This document shows positions 48,524 to 58,849 of a stretch of DNA of 64,000 nt, piece by piece (position 1 is the first letter of the stretch; each line of letters starts with the position of its first letter). The notes beneath the pieces were generated by a model. That model ran no database searches, had not been told where the DNA came from, and worked only from the letters and a program-made list of their open reading frames with translations. This stretch comes from Batkoa obscura (Eukaryota; Entomophthoromycota; Entomophthoromycetes; Entomophthorales; Batkoaceae). The DNA lies in NCBI GenBank assembly GCA_030770535.1, contig JASVEC010000018.1, positions 682,001 to 746,000 of the forward strand, given 5' to 3'. Both the position numbers and the translations under genes were made by a program.

Positions 48524-48898
48524 ATGTTTCTTTACAAGCTATTAACAATCATATCACTAAATATCTTCTTAGTCAATAGCATTTATTTTCGATGTAAAAT
48601 GAGCACTAATCCTTCTGGAACTGAATGTTCCTGTTTTGCCACTGGTGGAAAAAAACCAGTAGCTTCTGGTGGATTTGCTGACTTAACTTGTACATTTCAA
48701 TATAATTATTGTAGTTCTTCACAAAAGGGGCTTCCCAATGGTAGAGTCAAGATTGAGTATTGTGATAGTAATAAGATGAGATTGTCAGTGGAAAAATTCA
48801 ACGTTAAAAAAGTATATGTGATTGAAAAGTGGAATATAACTGTTGAGAATGGAGTAGAGATAAAGAATAAGAATTTAAATACTTTTAATGAGGAATAG
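48524..48898 (+). CDS. Small secreted cysteine-rich protein A
   Basis: No family recognised. 124 residues: a clear signal peptide (MFLYKLLTIISLNIFLVNSI, cleavage expected after NS or nearby) and a mature part with six cysteines in the pattern YFRC, ECSCFATGGK, DLTC, YCSSS, IEYC. It shares this pattern, the GGK after the third cysteine, the YCSS motif and a following NG with the neighbouring protein B. The C-terminal 40 residues are charged and Lys/Asn-rich. No membrane segment or GPI signal is seen. Six cysteines suggest three disulfides. Size and secretion fit an effector-like or surface protein, which is inference. Confidence 0.75.
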   Translation: MFLYKLLTIISLNIFLVNSIYFRCKMSTNPSGTECSCFATGGKKPVASGGFADLTCTFQYNYCSSSQKGLPNGRVKIEYCDSNKMRLSVEKFNVKKVYVIEKWNITVENGVEIKNKNLNTFNEE

Positions 48899-48976
48899 TA
48901 ATTTTAAAGTATAATAAAATCAATAAATTTGAAGAAAACAAAAAATAGCCATTAAAATTTTTTATTTATACCTAGT

Positions 48977-49384
48977 TTACAATAATTTTCTCAATTTTCT
49001 AAATAATCTTTTATAAATATTAATATTATCTTTCTTTTCTGAATCAATACCACCCTCATATTTTTCACCATTTTGATCTGCAGATACCGACAAATTGTTA
49101 ATTTCGGAATAAAAATATTTGTCGTTTTTCTTTTCAACTAAGCCAACTCTTTCTTCAGTGCAAAAAGCAATAAAAGTTTTACCATTGTCAATGTTTTTGG
49201 CTTCTGAGGAACAATAACTTTTATTTTCTTTACAGTTCAATTTCACAGTGGATTTACCTCCTTTGGCAGAACATTCACAGCTTAAAGAATTGTTCTTGGT
49301 TTGAACTTTGCATTCGTATTTAATGGAGGTGATAACGCTAACAAAAGCAGCAAGGATGGTGATAAGTAAGATGAGCTTATTCAT
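48977..49384 (-). CDS. Small secreted cysteine-rich protein B, paralog of A
   Basis: No family recognised. 135 residues with a signal peptide (MNKLILLITILAAFVSVITS) and six cysteines matching protein A: YEC, SCECSAKGGK, LNC, YCSSEA, IAFC. Between the fifth and sixth cysteines both carry an NG pair. The C-terminus differs: acidic EKKDN stretch then a basic KRLFRKLRKLL tail. The gene faces A tail-to-tail with 78 bp between stops, so the pair arose by an inverted duplication and has diverged far. The short 5' flank reads TATATATAG about 15-25 bp above the start, a possible core promoter. Confidence 0.75.
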   Translation of the reverse strand: MNKLILLITILAAFVSVITSIKYECKVQTKNNSLSCECSAKGGKSTVKLNCKENKSYCSSEAKNIDNGKTFIAFCTEERVGLVEKKNDKYFYSEINNLSVSADQNGEKYEGGIDSEKKDNINIYKRLFRKLRKLL

Positions 49385-49997
49385 TTTGAAATGTCTTTGA
49401 TTTTATATATAGTAGATATAAAAGTTTAAAAAAATTAAAAGCCACTTTATTTCCTTTTTATACAAGTGAAGTTACGGACTATTTATTTCAAATTTTCTAA
49501 AAATAAATTGAAATTTGTAGCTGAAATTTTTACTATTTTATCCGTATTTTCATCGGTTTGTCCGCGAAAATTGAAACTCTTGCAAATTTAGTAGAGTTAA
49601 AGTTTAGTTAAAGTAAAAGTCAAATAACATAGTACCATTTCCAAGCAGCTTTTAGTAGCTTATTGTCTTCTGCTTTTACTATCGATAACTCACATATTCG
49701 TTACACACTTCATTGAATCAATAATAGTCTATTTTGGTAAACTTCAATTCTTATTTCATGACATTGTTATTTATTGAAAAAGAAGAAAGAAATAGATTAA
49801 TATAGTAATTTGTCAGAATTAATAAATTAGATATTATTGAGTTTTCATTATCTTGATTTTAAAAATAGTTCTAAGACAAGTTGTTAAATGTTTTAACATA
49901 AATTTAAGAATTGGAACAATAGACTAGATGTAAATAGAATAATCCAAAAGAAACTTCAATGTATTATTTATGTTCAATTTATAGCCTTTATTTATTT

Positions 49998-50061
49998 ATC
50001 AACTTTTCCACTCAAATAGCACTTAATGAAAAAACTGATGAAACCAGCAGACATTCCATAT
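49998..50061 (+). repeat. MITE-like repeat, remnant copy 5
   Basis: Only the right part remains: CTTTTCCACTCAAATAGCAC, then a changed stretch ending ACATTCCATAT. Confidence 0.55.
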
Positions 50062-50818
50062 GTATTATATGCTCGATGCTTTTAAACATACACATAACCA
50101 TTTGAGTTTTTAGCCCTTTGAATACCAATCACCTCAAAGAAATGCGGTTCAATTAGATCATGTTTTCCTATTGATTTTATGCTAATTAGATCAGCTTTTC
50201 TTGAGACTCAATACTCAAAGGTCTAGTTTGATTTAAACCATCTGAGCAATGTCTACTATTATCTTATTTTGATATAAAATCATATGTAAGTAACGTTTCT
50301 CCATAGTACTCAAGTGATTAAGATAAATAAGCACAGACAGCAAAAAAAGAGCCAAGAAAAACTGTAAATATCTTTAGTTTTAATAAAACATTTTCCTAAA
50401 TCTTTACTCCAAAAGATCGTAGAAACAGTAAAAGGCTTAGTTTAGAACGTAAACCTTGTTTCTGATTTTTTGAATTTGTAACTTTTTAGCACAGTCATAA
50501 TATCTCTAGTTGATAAATAAGTTATATTTCCATCATCTTAAAGTTTAAAGTCAAACAAGTCTTACAGTTCACATCTATAATTAAAATCTTTAACATATAT
50601 ATATTTATATAGATTTAAAACTAAGGTTCACTTGATTTAATCAAAAACTCACTAAATTTGGGTAAATTATATCAAAGAAAATAGAATTATATGCTAAGGA
50701 CAATTCATTTAATTATATATTGGGCTTTTACCTTTTAGGTCTATAAGTGTACTAACCTAGAGCTCCTGCAATATAGACAATAGTATTTTAATAAAAGTAT
50801 TAAATTTTAAGATTAACC

Positions 50819-50926
50819 ATATAGGGATGTATTTTTGTATTCAAGATATTTACTAACAAATTTTCCACTTGAATAGCACTTAAAAGAAGGAAAAAGTAAT
50901 AAAGCCAAAAAAAACACCCAGCTATA
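50819..50926 (+). repeat. MITE-like repeat, copy 6
   Basis: Starts ATATAGGGATGTATTTTTGT, contains AAATTTTCCACTTGAATAGC, ends AAAAACACCCAGCTATAT. Confidence 0.8.
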
Positions 50927-51153
50927 TTTTATTATGACTAATTTTATATCATATAATATTATCTTAAAAACTGTAATTTGTAAAAATATAATATATAAAA
51001 CAACAGTTGAATGCTAAAGCATAGATATGGTATTTTTAATCTTTAGGACAAACATTTATAAAGTTTTGTTAAGCAAAGAGATAGAATGGGATTTTAATCA
51101 CCTAAAATTGGATTATCTGGGGCCAAAGGGTTAATCCTATTATAAAATTAAAG

Positions 51154-51927
51154 CTAGTTGTTTTGTTTTAAAATAATATACTTTTTAATATCAACTTTTT
51201 TAAATTCCAAATACGATCTTGATAAAGTTCTATTTTCTTCTTTAGTTAATCTCTTTAAACATATTGGTAATTGAGCATTTTCTTCTTCTCTCAAGTGGCT
51301 TTGAAAATCCTAAGTCTAAATTTCAATTTTATTAAGGTAATATATGGGGATGTATTTTTGTGTTTAAGAATTTTACTAACAAATTTTCCACTTAAATAGC
51401 GCTTAAAAAATGGAAAAAATAATGAAGTCAAAAAAAACACCCCCATATTTTTACTTCCATAAGCTTATCCAATTCATTTACAAATTCATTACATGGTCCA
51501 TTCATATTATATATCATACATAAAGCATAGATATCATTACAAAACTTTCGATGTTCTTGAAGCATTTTGACTGTGTTCTGTTTGCCAAAAGTTGGAAATA
51601 ATACTGGATAGAGAATAATTTCTTCAGTTATACAATGTGAAGAGACTATTGATTAGTTGATGTGTATATTGAATCTAAAAGAATCTAGGATATTAAATAG
51701 TTGAATATAGTTTATATGGATTCTACCTTACTAAGAGCTACCATCTCATTAATATACTCCTTTTGCTCGGATTGAGAAATTGATCCTAATTTACTTAATT
51801 TGTAGAGATAAATGATGCAATCATGTTCTTTTTTTATAGCAATGTCTATGCTTTCTTCATTTGAATGTTCAAAAGATTCCAAGTTAAAAATTTCATGTAA
51901 CCAATTGGCAGTGTCAAAGGTGGACAT
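51154..51927 (-). CDS. Hemerythrin-like (HHE) protein
   Basis: HHE four-helix bundles bind a di-iron centre; members sense or carry oxygen, NO or iron. Three exons, 51732-51927, 51455-51645 and 51154-51309, join in frame (phases 1 and 0). Candidate ligands: IAIKKEHDCIIYLYKLSKLG (His, helix 1), ISSHCITEEIILYPVLF (His and Glu, helix 2), VKMLQEHRKFCNDIYALC (His, helix 3) and DFQSHLREEENAQLPICLKR (His and Glu, helix 4), the HHE order. Product is about 180 residues, starting MSTFDTANWLHEIF; an upstream Met at 51969 is possible. The second intron (51310-51454, 145 bp) contains a whole MITE-like repeat. Without it the intron would be about 38 bp. Confidence 0.8.
51342..51448 (+). repeat. MITE-like repeat, copy 7, inside a hemerythrin intron
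   Basis: Near-consensus: begins ATATGGGGATGTATTTTTGT, contains TTTTCCACTTAAATAGCGCT, ends AAAAAACACCCCCATAT. Both 12-bp ends are intact. Inserted antisense to the host gene's reading strand convention used here. Confidence 0.9.
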
Positions 51928-52256
51928 TTTTGTATATTTATTTATCTTAAAAAAATACCAAATTAACATTTAGATGTCTTTTATACTTTATCCTTAATAG
52001 CATTTTTAGTTAACTCAAACAAAATGCTAATTTTTAAACAGGTAATCAAAATGCAATTTAATGATTTGTGTTAGATTTATTGGTTGCTTTAAAAATAGCC
52101 CAAACACTTATAGAAAGGGTTGAAACGTGCTTTTAAATATGGTTTAAAAATTACTTATATAAAAAAGTTTATTGACTATGACTATATTGAGAACACATTA
52201 TAAAGATAGGAATGAGAGCCATCAACTTTTAGCTTTCTTCCTTTTCAGTAACTTTT

Positions 52257-52349
52257 ATTTTTTGCTTAACAATCTTACTAACAATTTTTCCACTTAAATA
52301 GCGCTTAAAAAATGGAAAAAGTGATGAAATTAAAAAAACATTCCCATAT
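52257..52349 (+). repeat. MITE-like repeat, copy 8, left end lost
   Basis: Core TTTTTCCACTTAAATAGCGC and TGGAAAAAGTGATGAAAT are well kept and the right end is ACATTCCCATAT, but no ATATGGGG left terminus is seen. Confidence 0.75.
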
Positions 52350-52496
52350 CTTTAAATTTTGCTATGAGATCTTTTTTAGTGCTTTAAAACTATTCTTTAG
52401 TCCCTATTTCTGATTTAACTCGGAGATTTGTAGACTTTAAATATATAGTCTAAAATAAGTTATTTATAAGCAAATATTCCTAATTTCCTAATAAGC

Positions 52497-52600
52497 ATAT
52501 GAGGATGTACTTTGTGTCTAAGAATTTTGCTAACAATTTTTCCGTTTAAATAGCGCTTAAAAATGAAAAACATAATGAAGTCAAAAAAAACACTCCCATA
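52497..52600 (+). repeat. MITE-like repeat, copy 9
   Basis: Starts CATATGAGGATGTACTTTGT, contains TTTTTCCGTTTAAATAGCGC, ends AAAAACACTCCCATA. Confidence 0.8.
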
Positions 52601-52935
52601 AGGTAGTATCTGAACCTTAATTAAGTCCAACTTATACACAGGCGTATTGTATATCTTAGAGCGGAAGTCTTTCTCAGTAAAGAAGTTTTCTTTTCTCTTG
52701 AGATTAAAACAATTTGAGAAAAGCTATAAAATCTTAAAAAATGAATTCTTGACTTCTTTATACTACCTTTTATGATATTAATCTGATTTTTAAAAGGGGA
52801 TCTTATAAGAAGTAGTTATAAGTGTTTTTATAGTAAATTAGTTAATATATGATCCAATCAATAAAAAAATATCATTTTCTATTATCAATTATTATTTTAG
52901 TTTATTTTAGTTTAGTTTAATATTAAAGAAAACGA

Positions 52936-55932
52936 TCAAAGTTCCAAGATAACATCTTTAAAAAGATATAAAATACTATATCGGGTAGTAGAGACTGTAA
53001 ACCAGCTAGGTGTATTTTGATTGATTTCCTGAATAGCAGGAATGAACTTAGGGTCATCATAAGAACAAACAAAGCCTAATTTGATTGAATTTGAAGCATT
53101 ATTATCTTTTGTATAATCAAAAGATATTTCAAACGGATAATTATAATCTCTTCTCATCAAAAAAATTTCATTTTGATTATATTCTTTAATGGCTAACTCC
53201 TCATTTGTATTATTTGAATTAATTGTTTTAATAACTACATTTTTGACATTTTGTTTATAAAAACTTAAGACACATACATTACTTCTATAACCATTCAATT
53301 GAACTTTGAGTTTATAATCCTTACTACTAGATGTACTCTCTTTTAAAGTAACACTAATAAGTTTAGACTCTTCTATTGGAAATTCAGGTTCAGGAGCCGA
53401 ATAACGATAAACAAATTGATCACCAATTGGCTCAATAGCAGCTAATTGACTATTTCTTGCTGATGGTATACTATCACGAACCTCTTTTAAATAAGAAGGA
53501 GCGGTAATCGAAGCATATGAATTATCATCGTCTCCAGAAACAAATACATCTAAATTTTGTTTCATTAATTGACAACCAATGTCTTTTGAAATACATTTAT
53601 TTTGACCAAAATGAAATACTAAGGGTGCTCTATCGCTTAATGGAAAACTGAAATAAACTGATATTGAAACAATAACCCATATAACAAAAAAACTAATAAT
53701 CATTTTAACTGGTATCTTTCGAATTAGTTTAGGGATTAAATTGATAGAAATTAATGAGGAAATAGCTCCAAATATAGAAATTAAATAATAAATTAGTCCT
53801 TTTTGTGTACCAGTTGGTATTGTTTGTGTTAAACCTGCAAATACTACAATTACTATTTCTTGGTAAATTAAATTTGATAAGATTACAGTTATGAACAACA
53901 AGACTGAACTAAATACACTGAAATATTGACTATATCTATTATTATTTGAAACATTATCATTATTAATGTTAATATCTTTGGAAAGAATATCATTGGAGGT
54001 ATCATTACTAAAGGTAATATCATTGCTAGTAACTTCATTAGAGGTATTATAATCAACACTAACATTAGTATTACTGTTACTGTTAGTGTTGCTATTAATA
54101 TTACTATTACCATTACTATTAATTAATTTAATATCACTTTGTTTATGATCAATAACACTTGAAGTTGGATAATTATATTTAAATAATAAACCATGTATTG
54201 TTGTATAGATAAAATTTAATACTGATAGAATATTGATAAAATATAATGGACCTAACTTTTTAAATAATAATACAATATTAATTAAATTAAATAACAACCA
54301 AAATAAGCTACTTGATTGAATCAAAATGGGTTCAATTAATTCAAATTGTTTCTTGTTTTCATACCATGACCATAAATAAATAGTTATACTTAAACACACT
54401 AACCCAAGGAAAGTATAAGATGCGAATACATAATCTGAAAAACTATGCGCTGCCATACCTTGACCACTAATCCAAAAATAATTAGATATTATTGTTAAAG
54501 CAGCATAGAGTAGAATAGCTACAATAATAGCCAAAAAACCACGAAGAATTGGGAAGATTGTTAATCTTATAGTCCTTGATAATTTATTTTTGTTCTTATT
54601 TTTATTATAATAAATAGTTTTTATTATAATAAGTGACATTGAAATAAATTGTAAAATCAATATAACTAAAGAAATTATAACATAGGAATTAAATGTAAAT
54701 ACTTCTGAAAAATAACCAAATACATCAAAGAATACACCACCATCTTCGGGTTCACTTAATTGTTCAATTTCATTTGAATTTCCTAAAGTATTGATTGCTG
54801 AACATACTGATTCCCCAAAAACTTTGAGAGATTTAAGATAAATTCTCGAAATGTCATCTTTATAAGTATGATAAACGGCTCTATTAGAATAAATAGCAAA
54901 GTCAACACCCGGAATATTAGCAGCATTATAAATTTGAAAATCGGTATTCGAACTAATGATTCTTAATTTAAAAGCGGTAAAACCAATAACAGAACTATGT
55001 GGATGAGGTGATTTTGAAAATGCTTTATTAATTATATTACTTGATGATTGAAATAGCATGCCTCGATTTCCACTACCTGAAGCTTCTAAGTTTATAAATC
55101 CTTTAACATCTTTTTTCCATTCATGTAATAAAAAAGATTTTGATCCAAATAATCCTTTCTCTTCAGCTGAATTAAAGTTATAAATGAAATCAACTGTCTT
55201 TGGAGGATTCAATATACTTAATCTTAAGGATTCTAATAAAGTTGCTACCGACATACCATTGTCACTTGCTCCATGACTAGTTGATTGAGAATCATGATGA
55301 GCTGAAAAAAGTAAGGCTGGTTTATTATAACTTTTAATAGTATTATTATTATTATTATCATTTGACAAAGTGAATGAAAGTGGATGAATTCTTACTAAAA
55401 TGTTACTTGCTTCAAAATAAATGCTTTGATTACCACTACGAAACGCGCTTTTACCCACCGCCCTCTCACCTAACATATTAGTTCTACGGTCAAAATCATA
55501 TTCAATTATATTTTTTTCATATAATTTAATGGATAATTGTTGTAAAGCTTCAATATAAGAAATAATATAACTTTCTACATTTTTGATTTCATCCGTATTA
55601 TAAGTGTGTACTTTAGTACCAAATCTTAATAAATGAGAATAGGCAAAATCAGTATTGAATTCATTATCCTTTTTTAACTCTTCAAAATTATATTTATACC
55701 TATATACATTATCTTCAGTTTCAATTGAGGGTATACTTATGCTATTATTTAAAAAATTGCGTTGCCATTCTTTCCAATGACTTGGTGATTTTTCGGAAAA
55801 TATTAAGATATCAATTACTATCTGAAACGCTGCTATATAAACAATGACTGCTAGTATAAAGGTTATTATAGATATATATCTTCTAGTTAAGTTGAATACA
55901 TTGTCTTTAGAAACATTAATTTTCATCCTCAA
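52936..55932 (-). CDS. PFF1: Pff1-like vacuolar membrane metalloprotease (M28 family), paralog B
   Basis: Same architecture as paralog A and alignable with it from start to stop; 998 residues in one exon. Catalytic motifs: LLFSAHHDSQSTSHGASDNG, NSAEEKGLFGSKSF, EASGSGNRGM and AVYHTYKDDISR, so the metal ligands are kept. Differences: SGEEKG is SAEEKG, GASDDG is GASDNG, and the loop between membrane helices near residues 600-660 is expanded by Asn/Ser repeats (alternating SN and NT), which come from an (AAT/AGT)n-rich stretch at about 53950-54120. The A and B genes lie in the same orientation 22.7 kb apart with unrelated genes between, so this is a dispersed or ancient segmental duplicate. Confidence 0.9.
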   Translation of the reverse strand: MRMKINVSKDNVFNLTRRYISIITFILAVIVYIAAFQIVIDILIFSEKSPSHWKEWQRNFLNNSISIPSIETEDNVYRYKYNFEELKKDNEFNTDFAYSHLLRFGTKVHTYNTDEIKNVESYIISYIEALQQLSIKLYEKNIIEYDFDRRTNMLGERAVGKSAFRSGNQSIYFEASNILVRIHPLSFTLSNDNNNNNTIKSYNKPALLFSAHHDSQSTSHGASDNGMSVATLLESLRLSILNPPKTVDFIYNFNSAEEKGLFGSKSFLLHEWKKDVKGFINLEASGSGNRGMLFQSSSNIINKAFSKSPHPHSSVIGFTAFKLRIISSNTDFQIYNAANIPGVDFAIYSNRAVYHTYKDDISRIYLKSLKVFGESVCSAINTLGNSNEIEQLSEPEDGGVFFDVFGYFSEVFTFNSYVIISLVILILQFISMSLIIIKTIYYNKNKNKNKLSRTIRLTIFPILRGFLAIIVAILLYAALTIISNYFWISGQGMAAHSFSDYVFASYTFLGLVCLSITIYLWSWYENKKQFELIEPILIQSSSLFWLLFNLINIVLLFKKLGPLYFINILSVLNFIYTTIHGLLFKYNYPTSSVIDHKQSDIKLINSNGNSNINSNTNSNSNTNVSVDYNTSNEVTSNDITFSNDTSNDILSKDININNDNVSNNNRYSQYFSVFSSVLLFITVILSNLIYQEIVIVVFAGLTQTIPTGTQKGLIYYLISIFGAISSLISINLIPKLIRKIPVKMIISFFVIWVIVSISVYFSFPLSDRAPLVFHFGQNKCISKDIGCQLMKQNLDVFVSGDDDNSYASITAPSYLKEVRDSIPSARNSQLAAIEPIGDQFVYRYSAPEPEFPIEESKLISVTLKESTSSSKDYKLKVQLNGYRSNVCVLSFYKQNVKNVVIKTINSNNTNEELAIKEYNQNEIFLMRRDYNYPFEISFDYTKDNNASNSIKLGFVCSYDDPKFIPAIQEINQNTPSWFTVSTTRYSILYLFKDVILEL

Positions 55933-56470
55933 ATTTCCTGATTTTGTACTCCTGATTTTTGATTGTTAAATTAAATATGCTAATTCATTTCAAAATCGAT
56001 TTGTTTTGTTTATATACTTTTGTCTCTATTAACTTGTGTATAATTATCATACAAGTATAAATGCCACCAATTGAAAAACTCTTCGTTTATTATCTATATT
56101 TGACACATTGAACTTTCGAAAATCGAAAATTATGAAATGGTGCTCTCCCTTTTGTTCCATATTTAACGCATAATAGCCATTTTTATTTTTTTTCAAAATA
56201 TTTTAAGTCTAAAATTTAGCAAATTTAACTGGCATTTTGTATTTAAATTTGACTATTTATAGTCTATCTTTCAAAATAAAAAATTTCAACAAAACCCATA
56301 TTCAAGTAAGTTTTGATATTGTTTATTTTATTAAAAAACAATATAGATTAATTTGGTGTTTGTCTAGAATCACTTTATTATTGAAGTAGAAAGTAATGCA
56401 AAATACAAAATATCTTTAGAACAGTTTTTCTTGTTACTAATTTATAGAATTTGGCGTTTTTTAAAATTAA

Positions 56471-56576
56471 ATATGGAGATATATTTTTGTATTTAAGAAT
56501 TTTACTAACAATTTTTTCACTCAAATGGTGCTTGAAAAATGGAAAAGTAAGGAAGCCAAAAAAAACATCCCCATAT
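56471..56576 (+). repeat. MITE-like repeat, copy 10
   Basis: Starts ATATGGAGATATATTTTTGT, contains TTTTTTCACTCAAATGGTGC, ends AAAACATCCCCATAT. Both ends kept. Confidence 0.8.
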
Positions 56577-57264
56577 GTGTATTAAAACAGAAAAAGTACA
56601 AGTTTAACCTGTTAAATAAAAGATAAAATAAAATAAAATAAAAAATAATTAAAATATGGATGAGTGTAAGTTAAATATAAAGTCATGATAACTTTTGTCC
56701 AGTTTTGATACAAATTTAAACTAGCAAAATTTGCAAACTAAAAGGAACACTAAGAAAAAAACAGCGTAAAGGATGTGTTTTTATTTCAAAAAAATTCTAC
56801 TTTCCGAGCAATACAAACTTTTATAAACTCACCCAATTTCTTTAATATAAAATATACCCTTGATTGTGTTAATACAAATCCTTGATTTACCATTTTCACA
56901 ATTAACCGATATCAGTAAGATATTGAACCTTGGAGTGCAATTTAGCCATATTTTTCACCAATATTTATTTTTGTTACAAATGTTTTCATTAATAAAAACG
57001 TTATACAATGGAAGAAAAGATTATATGGCAATGCACATTCAATCGGTGGATAAACTTCAAGGAATGAATCGAGTTTATCTATAATAGGGTAGTTGAAATT
57101 ATTAAGAAAGGCGGACACCATCAAAGATAAAGAAATGGTAGCTTTTTAAAAGAATAAGTTATGATTGTAGGTGGAAAATGAGGTGTCACAAATTGTGAGT
57201 TTTGCGTATTTTTAAATATTTTAAAAGTATCTTAAAGGCTAAGATCTGTATTATTCAGATTGAT

Positions 57265-57370
57265 GTATGGGGATATATTTTTTTATTAGAAAATTTCACT
57301 AACGATTTTTCCACTCAAATAGTGTTTAAAAGATAGAAAAAGTGACGATACCAAAAAAAACATCTCCATA
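57265..57370 (+). repeat. MITE-like repeat, copy 11 (first of an abutting pair)
   Basis: Starts GTATGGGGATATATTTTTTT, contains TTTTTCCACTCAAATAGTGT, ends AAAAACATCTCCATA, directly followed by the next copy in the same orientation. Confidence 0.8.
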
Positions 57371-57473
57371 CGGGGATGTATTTTTGTATTTAAGAATTTT
57401 ACTGACAATTTTTCCACATAAATAGCGCTTAAAAAATGGAAAAATAATGAAACTAAAAAAAACAGCCCCATAT
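57368..57473 (+). repeat. MITE-like repeat, copy 12 (second of an abutting pair)
   Basis: Starts ATACGGGGATGTATTTTTGT sharing ATA with copy 11, contains TTTTTCCACATAAATAGCGC, ends AAAAAACAGCCCCATAT. Confidence 0.85.
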
Positions 57474-57833
57474 ATTATTTTTCAAAGATAGTATTTTAAT
57501 TTTTAATTTTAGAATTATGGTGTTAGGTTTTAAAAAGTAAGACCTGGCTTTTTTAAACCCAGCTTTAATATTAAAGTATATAAATCCTTTATTGAGAATT
57601 TTACATATCAACTACGGTAAAAAAAGATGGATTACCTATCTTTGTAAGTTAATACCCTATATAAAAGTAGCTTATTATCTATTATCTCGTTTTACTATAA
57701 TAGGCTTTTTAAATTATTAAAACTTGTTATTATCATTTTTAAAGAAATTTTACCAAATATAAATTTATTTTTATCAAAAATATAAATGTCTTTACTATTA
57801 ATACTATATTTGTTGTGTAAAATACATGGGAGT

Positions 57834-57928
57834 GTTTTTTTGACTTTATTATTTTTTCGATTTTTTAAGCACTATTTGAGTGGAAAAATTGTTAGTAAAA
57901 TTCTCAAATACAAAAACACATCCCCATA
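57834..57928 (-). repeat. MITE-like repeat, copy 13
   Basis: Reverse orientation: starts ACATGGGAGTGTTTTTTTGA, contains TTAAGCACTATTTGAGTGGA, ends CAAAAACACATCCCCATA. Confidence 0.8.
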
Positions 57929-57984
57929 TATTCAAACCAGTTTAATGTTTCCTTTGTATTTTTATTTTTATATCGTTTATATTC

Positions 57985-58093
57985 ATATGGAGATGTTTCC
58001 TTTTAATTTGATCACTTTTTCTATTTTTTTAAGCGCTACTTGGAGTGGAAAAATTATTAGTAAAAGTTTTGAACGAAAAATATATTCCCATAT
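57985..58093 (-). repeat. MITE-like repeat, copy 14
   Basis: Reverse orientation: starts ATATGGAGATGTTTCCTTTT, contains TTAAGCGCTACTTGGAGTGG, ends ATATATTCCCATAT. Confidence 0.75.
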
Positions 58094-58739
58094 GTATTAT
58101 TAATACAACTTCAAAGCTTAAGCTGCTTTTTATAAAGCTAATAGCTCAACAATTACCAACTGAATATAAGTTAAGTTAACCAAGAAGTTGGTTATTTCTT
58201 TTATATTAGAGTGTTTAGAAGGAAATCGCTTCAAGCTTAAATCAATTTATATATTCAACAATTACTTTCTTTTTTAATTTTGTTAAATGTTTGGGTAAAA
58301 TCGATGATATTCAGTCTTAAAGTTTCCCTCCTAATTTACAACCTCATGTAAAGTAGCTAACGCAAATTATTGAAGTAGCAGCTTTGATACTTAATTTTGG
58401 GTTTTTTTCAATGGCTTTAATAGTTAAATTAATACTACTTTCATTCGGTTTATTTTTCGTCATAAAAAAGTATTTAAAAAAAATTCGCTTATATATTTTT
58501 AACTTTAAATTTCCGAGTCAAATGATTATAAGGCTCAACAATTAAAAATTATGAATTTAGAAATCTCAATAGAGTAAGGAAGAGTTTTTTGTGTATTAAA
58601 ATCAATTGCTTTATTTAAATATACCTCCTTTGTTTATAGCTGAGAATAATTTAATAATATATGTACTATAAAGTATATTAAATTTTATGTAAACATTCAA
58701 AAATAAAACAAGTTTAAGCATCCTATACATAATCTCACC

Positions 58740-58849
58740 ATATAGGGATGTATTTTTTTGCTTAACAATTTTATTAACGACCTTTCTGCTAAAATAGAAA
58801 TAGTGCTTAAAAAATGGAAAAGGCAATGAAACCAAAAATATTCCCATAT
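58740..58849 (+). repeat. MITE-like repeat, copy 15
   Basis: Starts ATATAGGGATGTATTTTTTT, has a small internal duplication around AAATAGAAATAGTGC, ends AATATTCCCATAT. Confidence 0.75.

Larger units (their letters stand above)
49385..51153. other. Gene-poor region with repeat copies
   Basis: About 1.8 kb with a decayed repeat remnant (49998-50061) and one copy (50819-50926). No coding homology seen on either strand. Confidence 0.5.
51928..52935. other. Intergenic with two MITE-like copies
   Basis: Upstream of the hemerythrin gene and downstream of Pff1 paralog B. Holds copies at 52257-52349 and 52497-52600. No gene seen. Confidence 0.5.

Noticed and set aside
56860-57124. Small open frames on both strands near 56.9-57.1 kb
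   Set aside because: Short, no homology, no exon partners, and they overlap each other on opposite strands in gene-free DNA.
57286-58103. Open frames rich in Phe/Leu at 57286-57471 and 57786-58103
   Set aside because: They lie across MITE-like repeat copies and spell the translated repeat, including its inverted ends.
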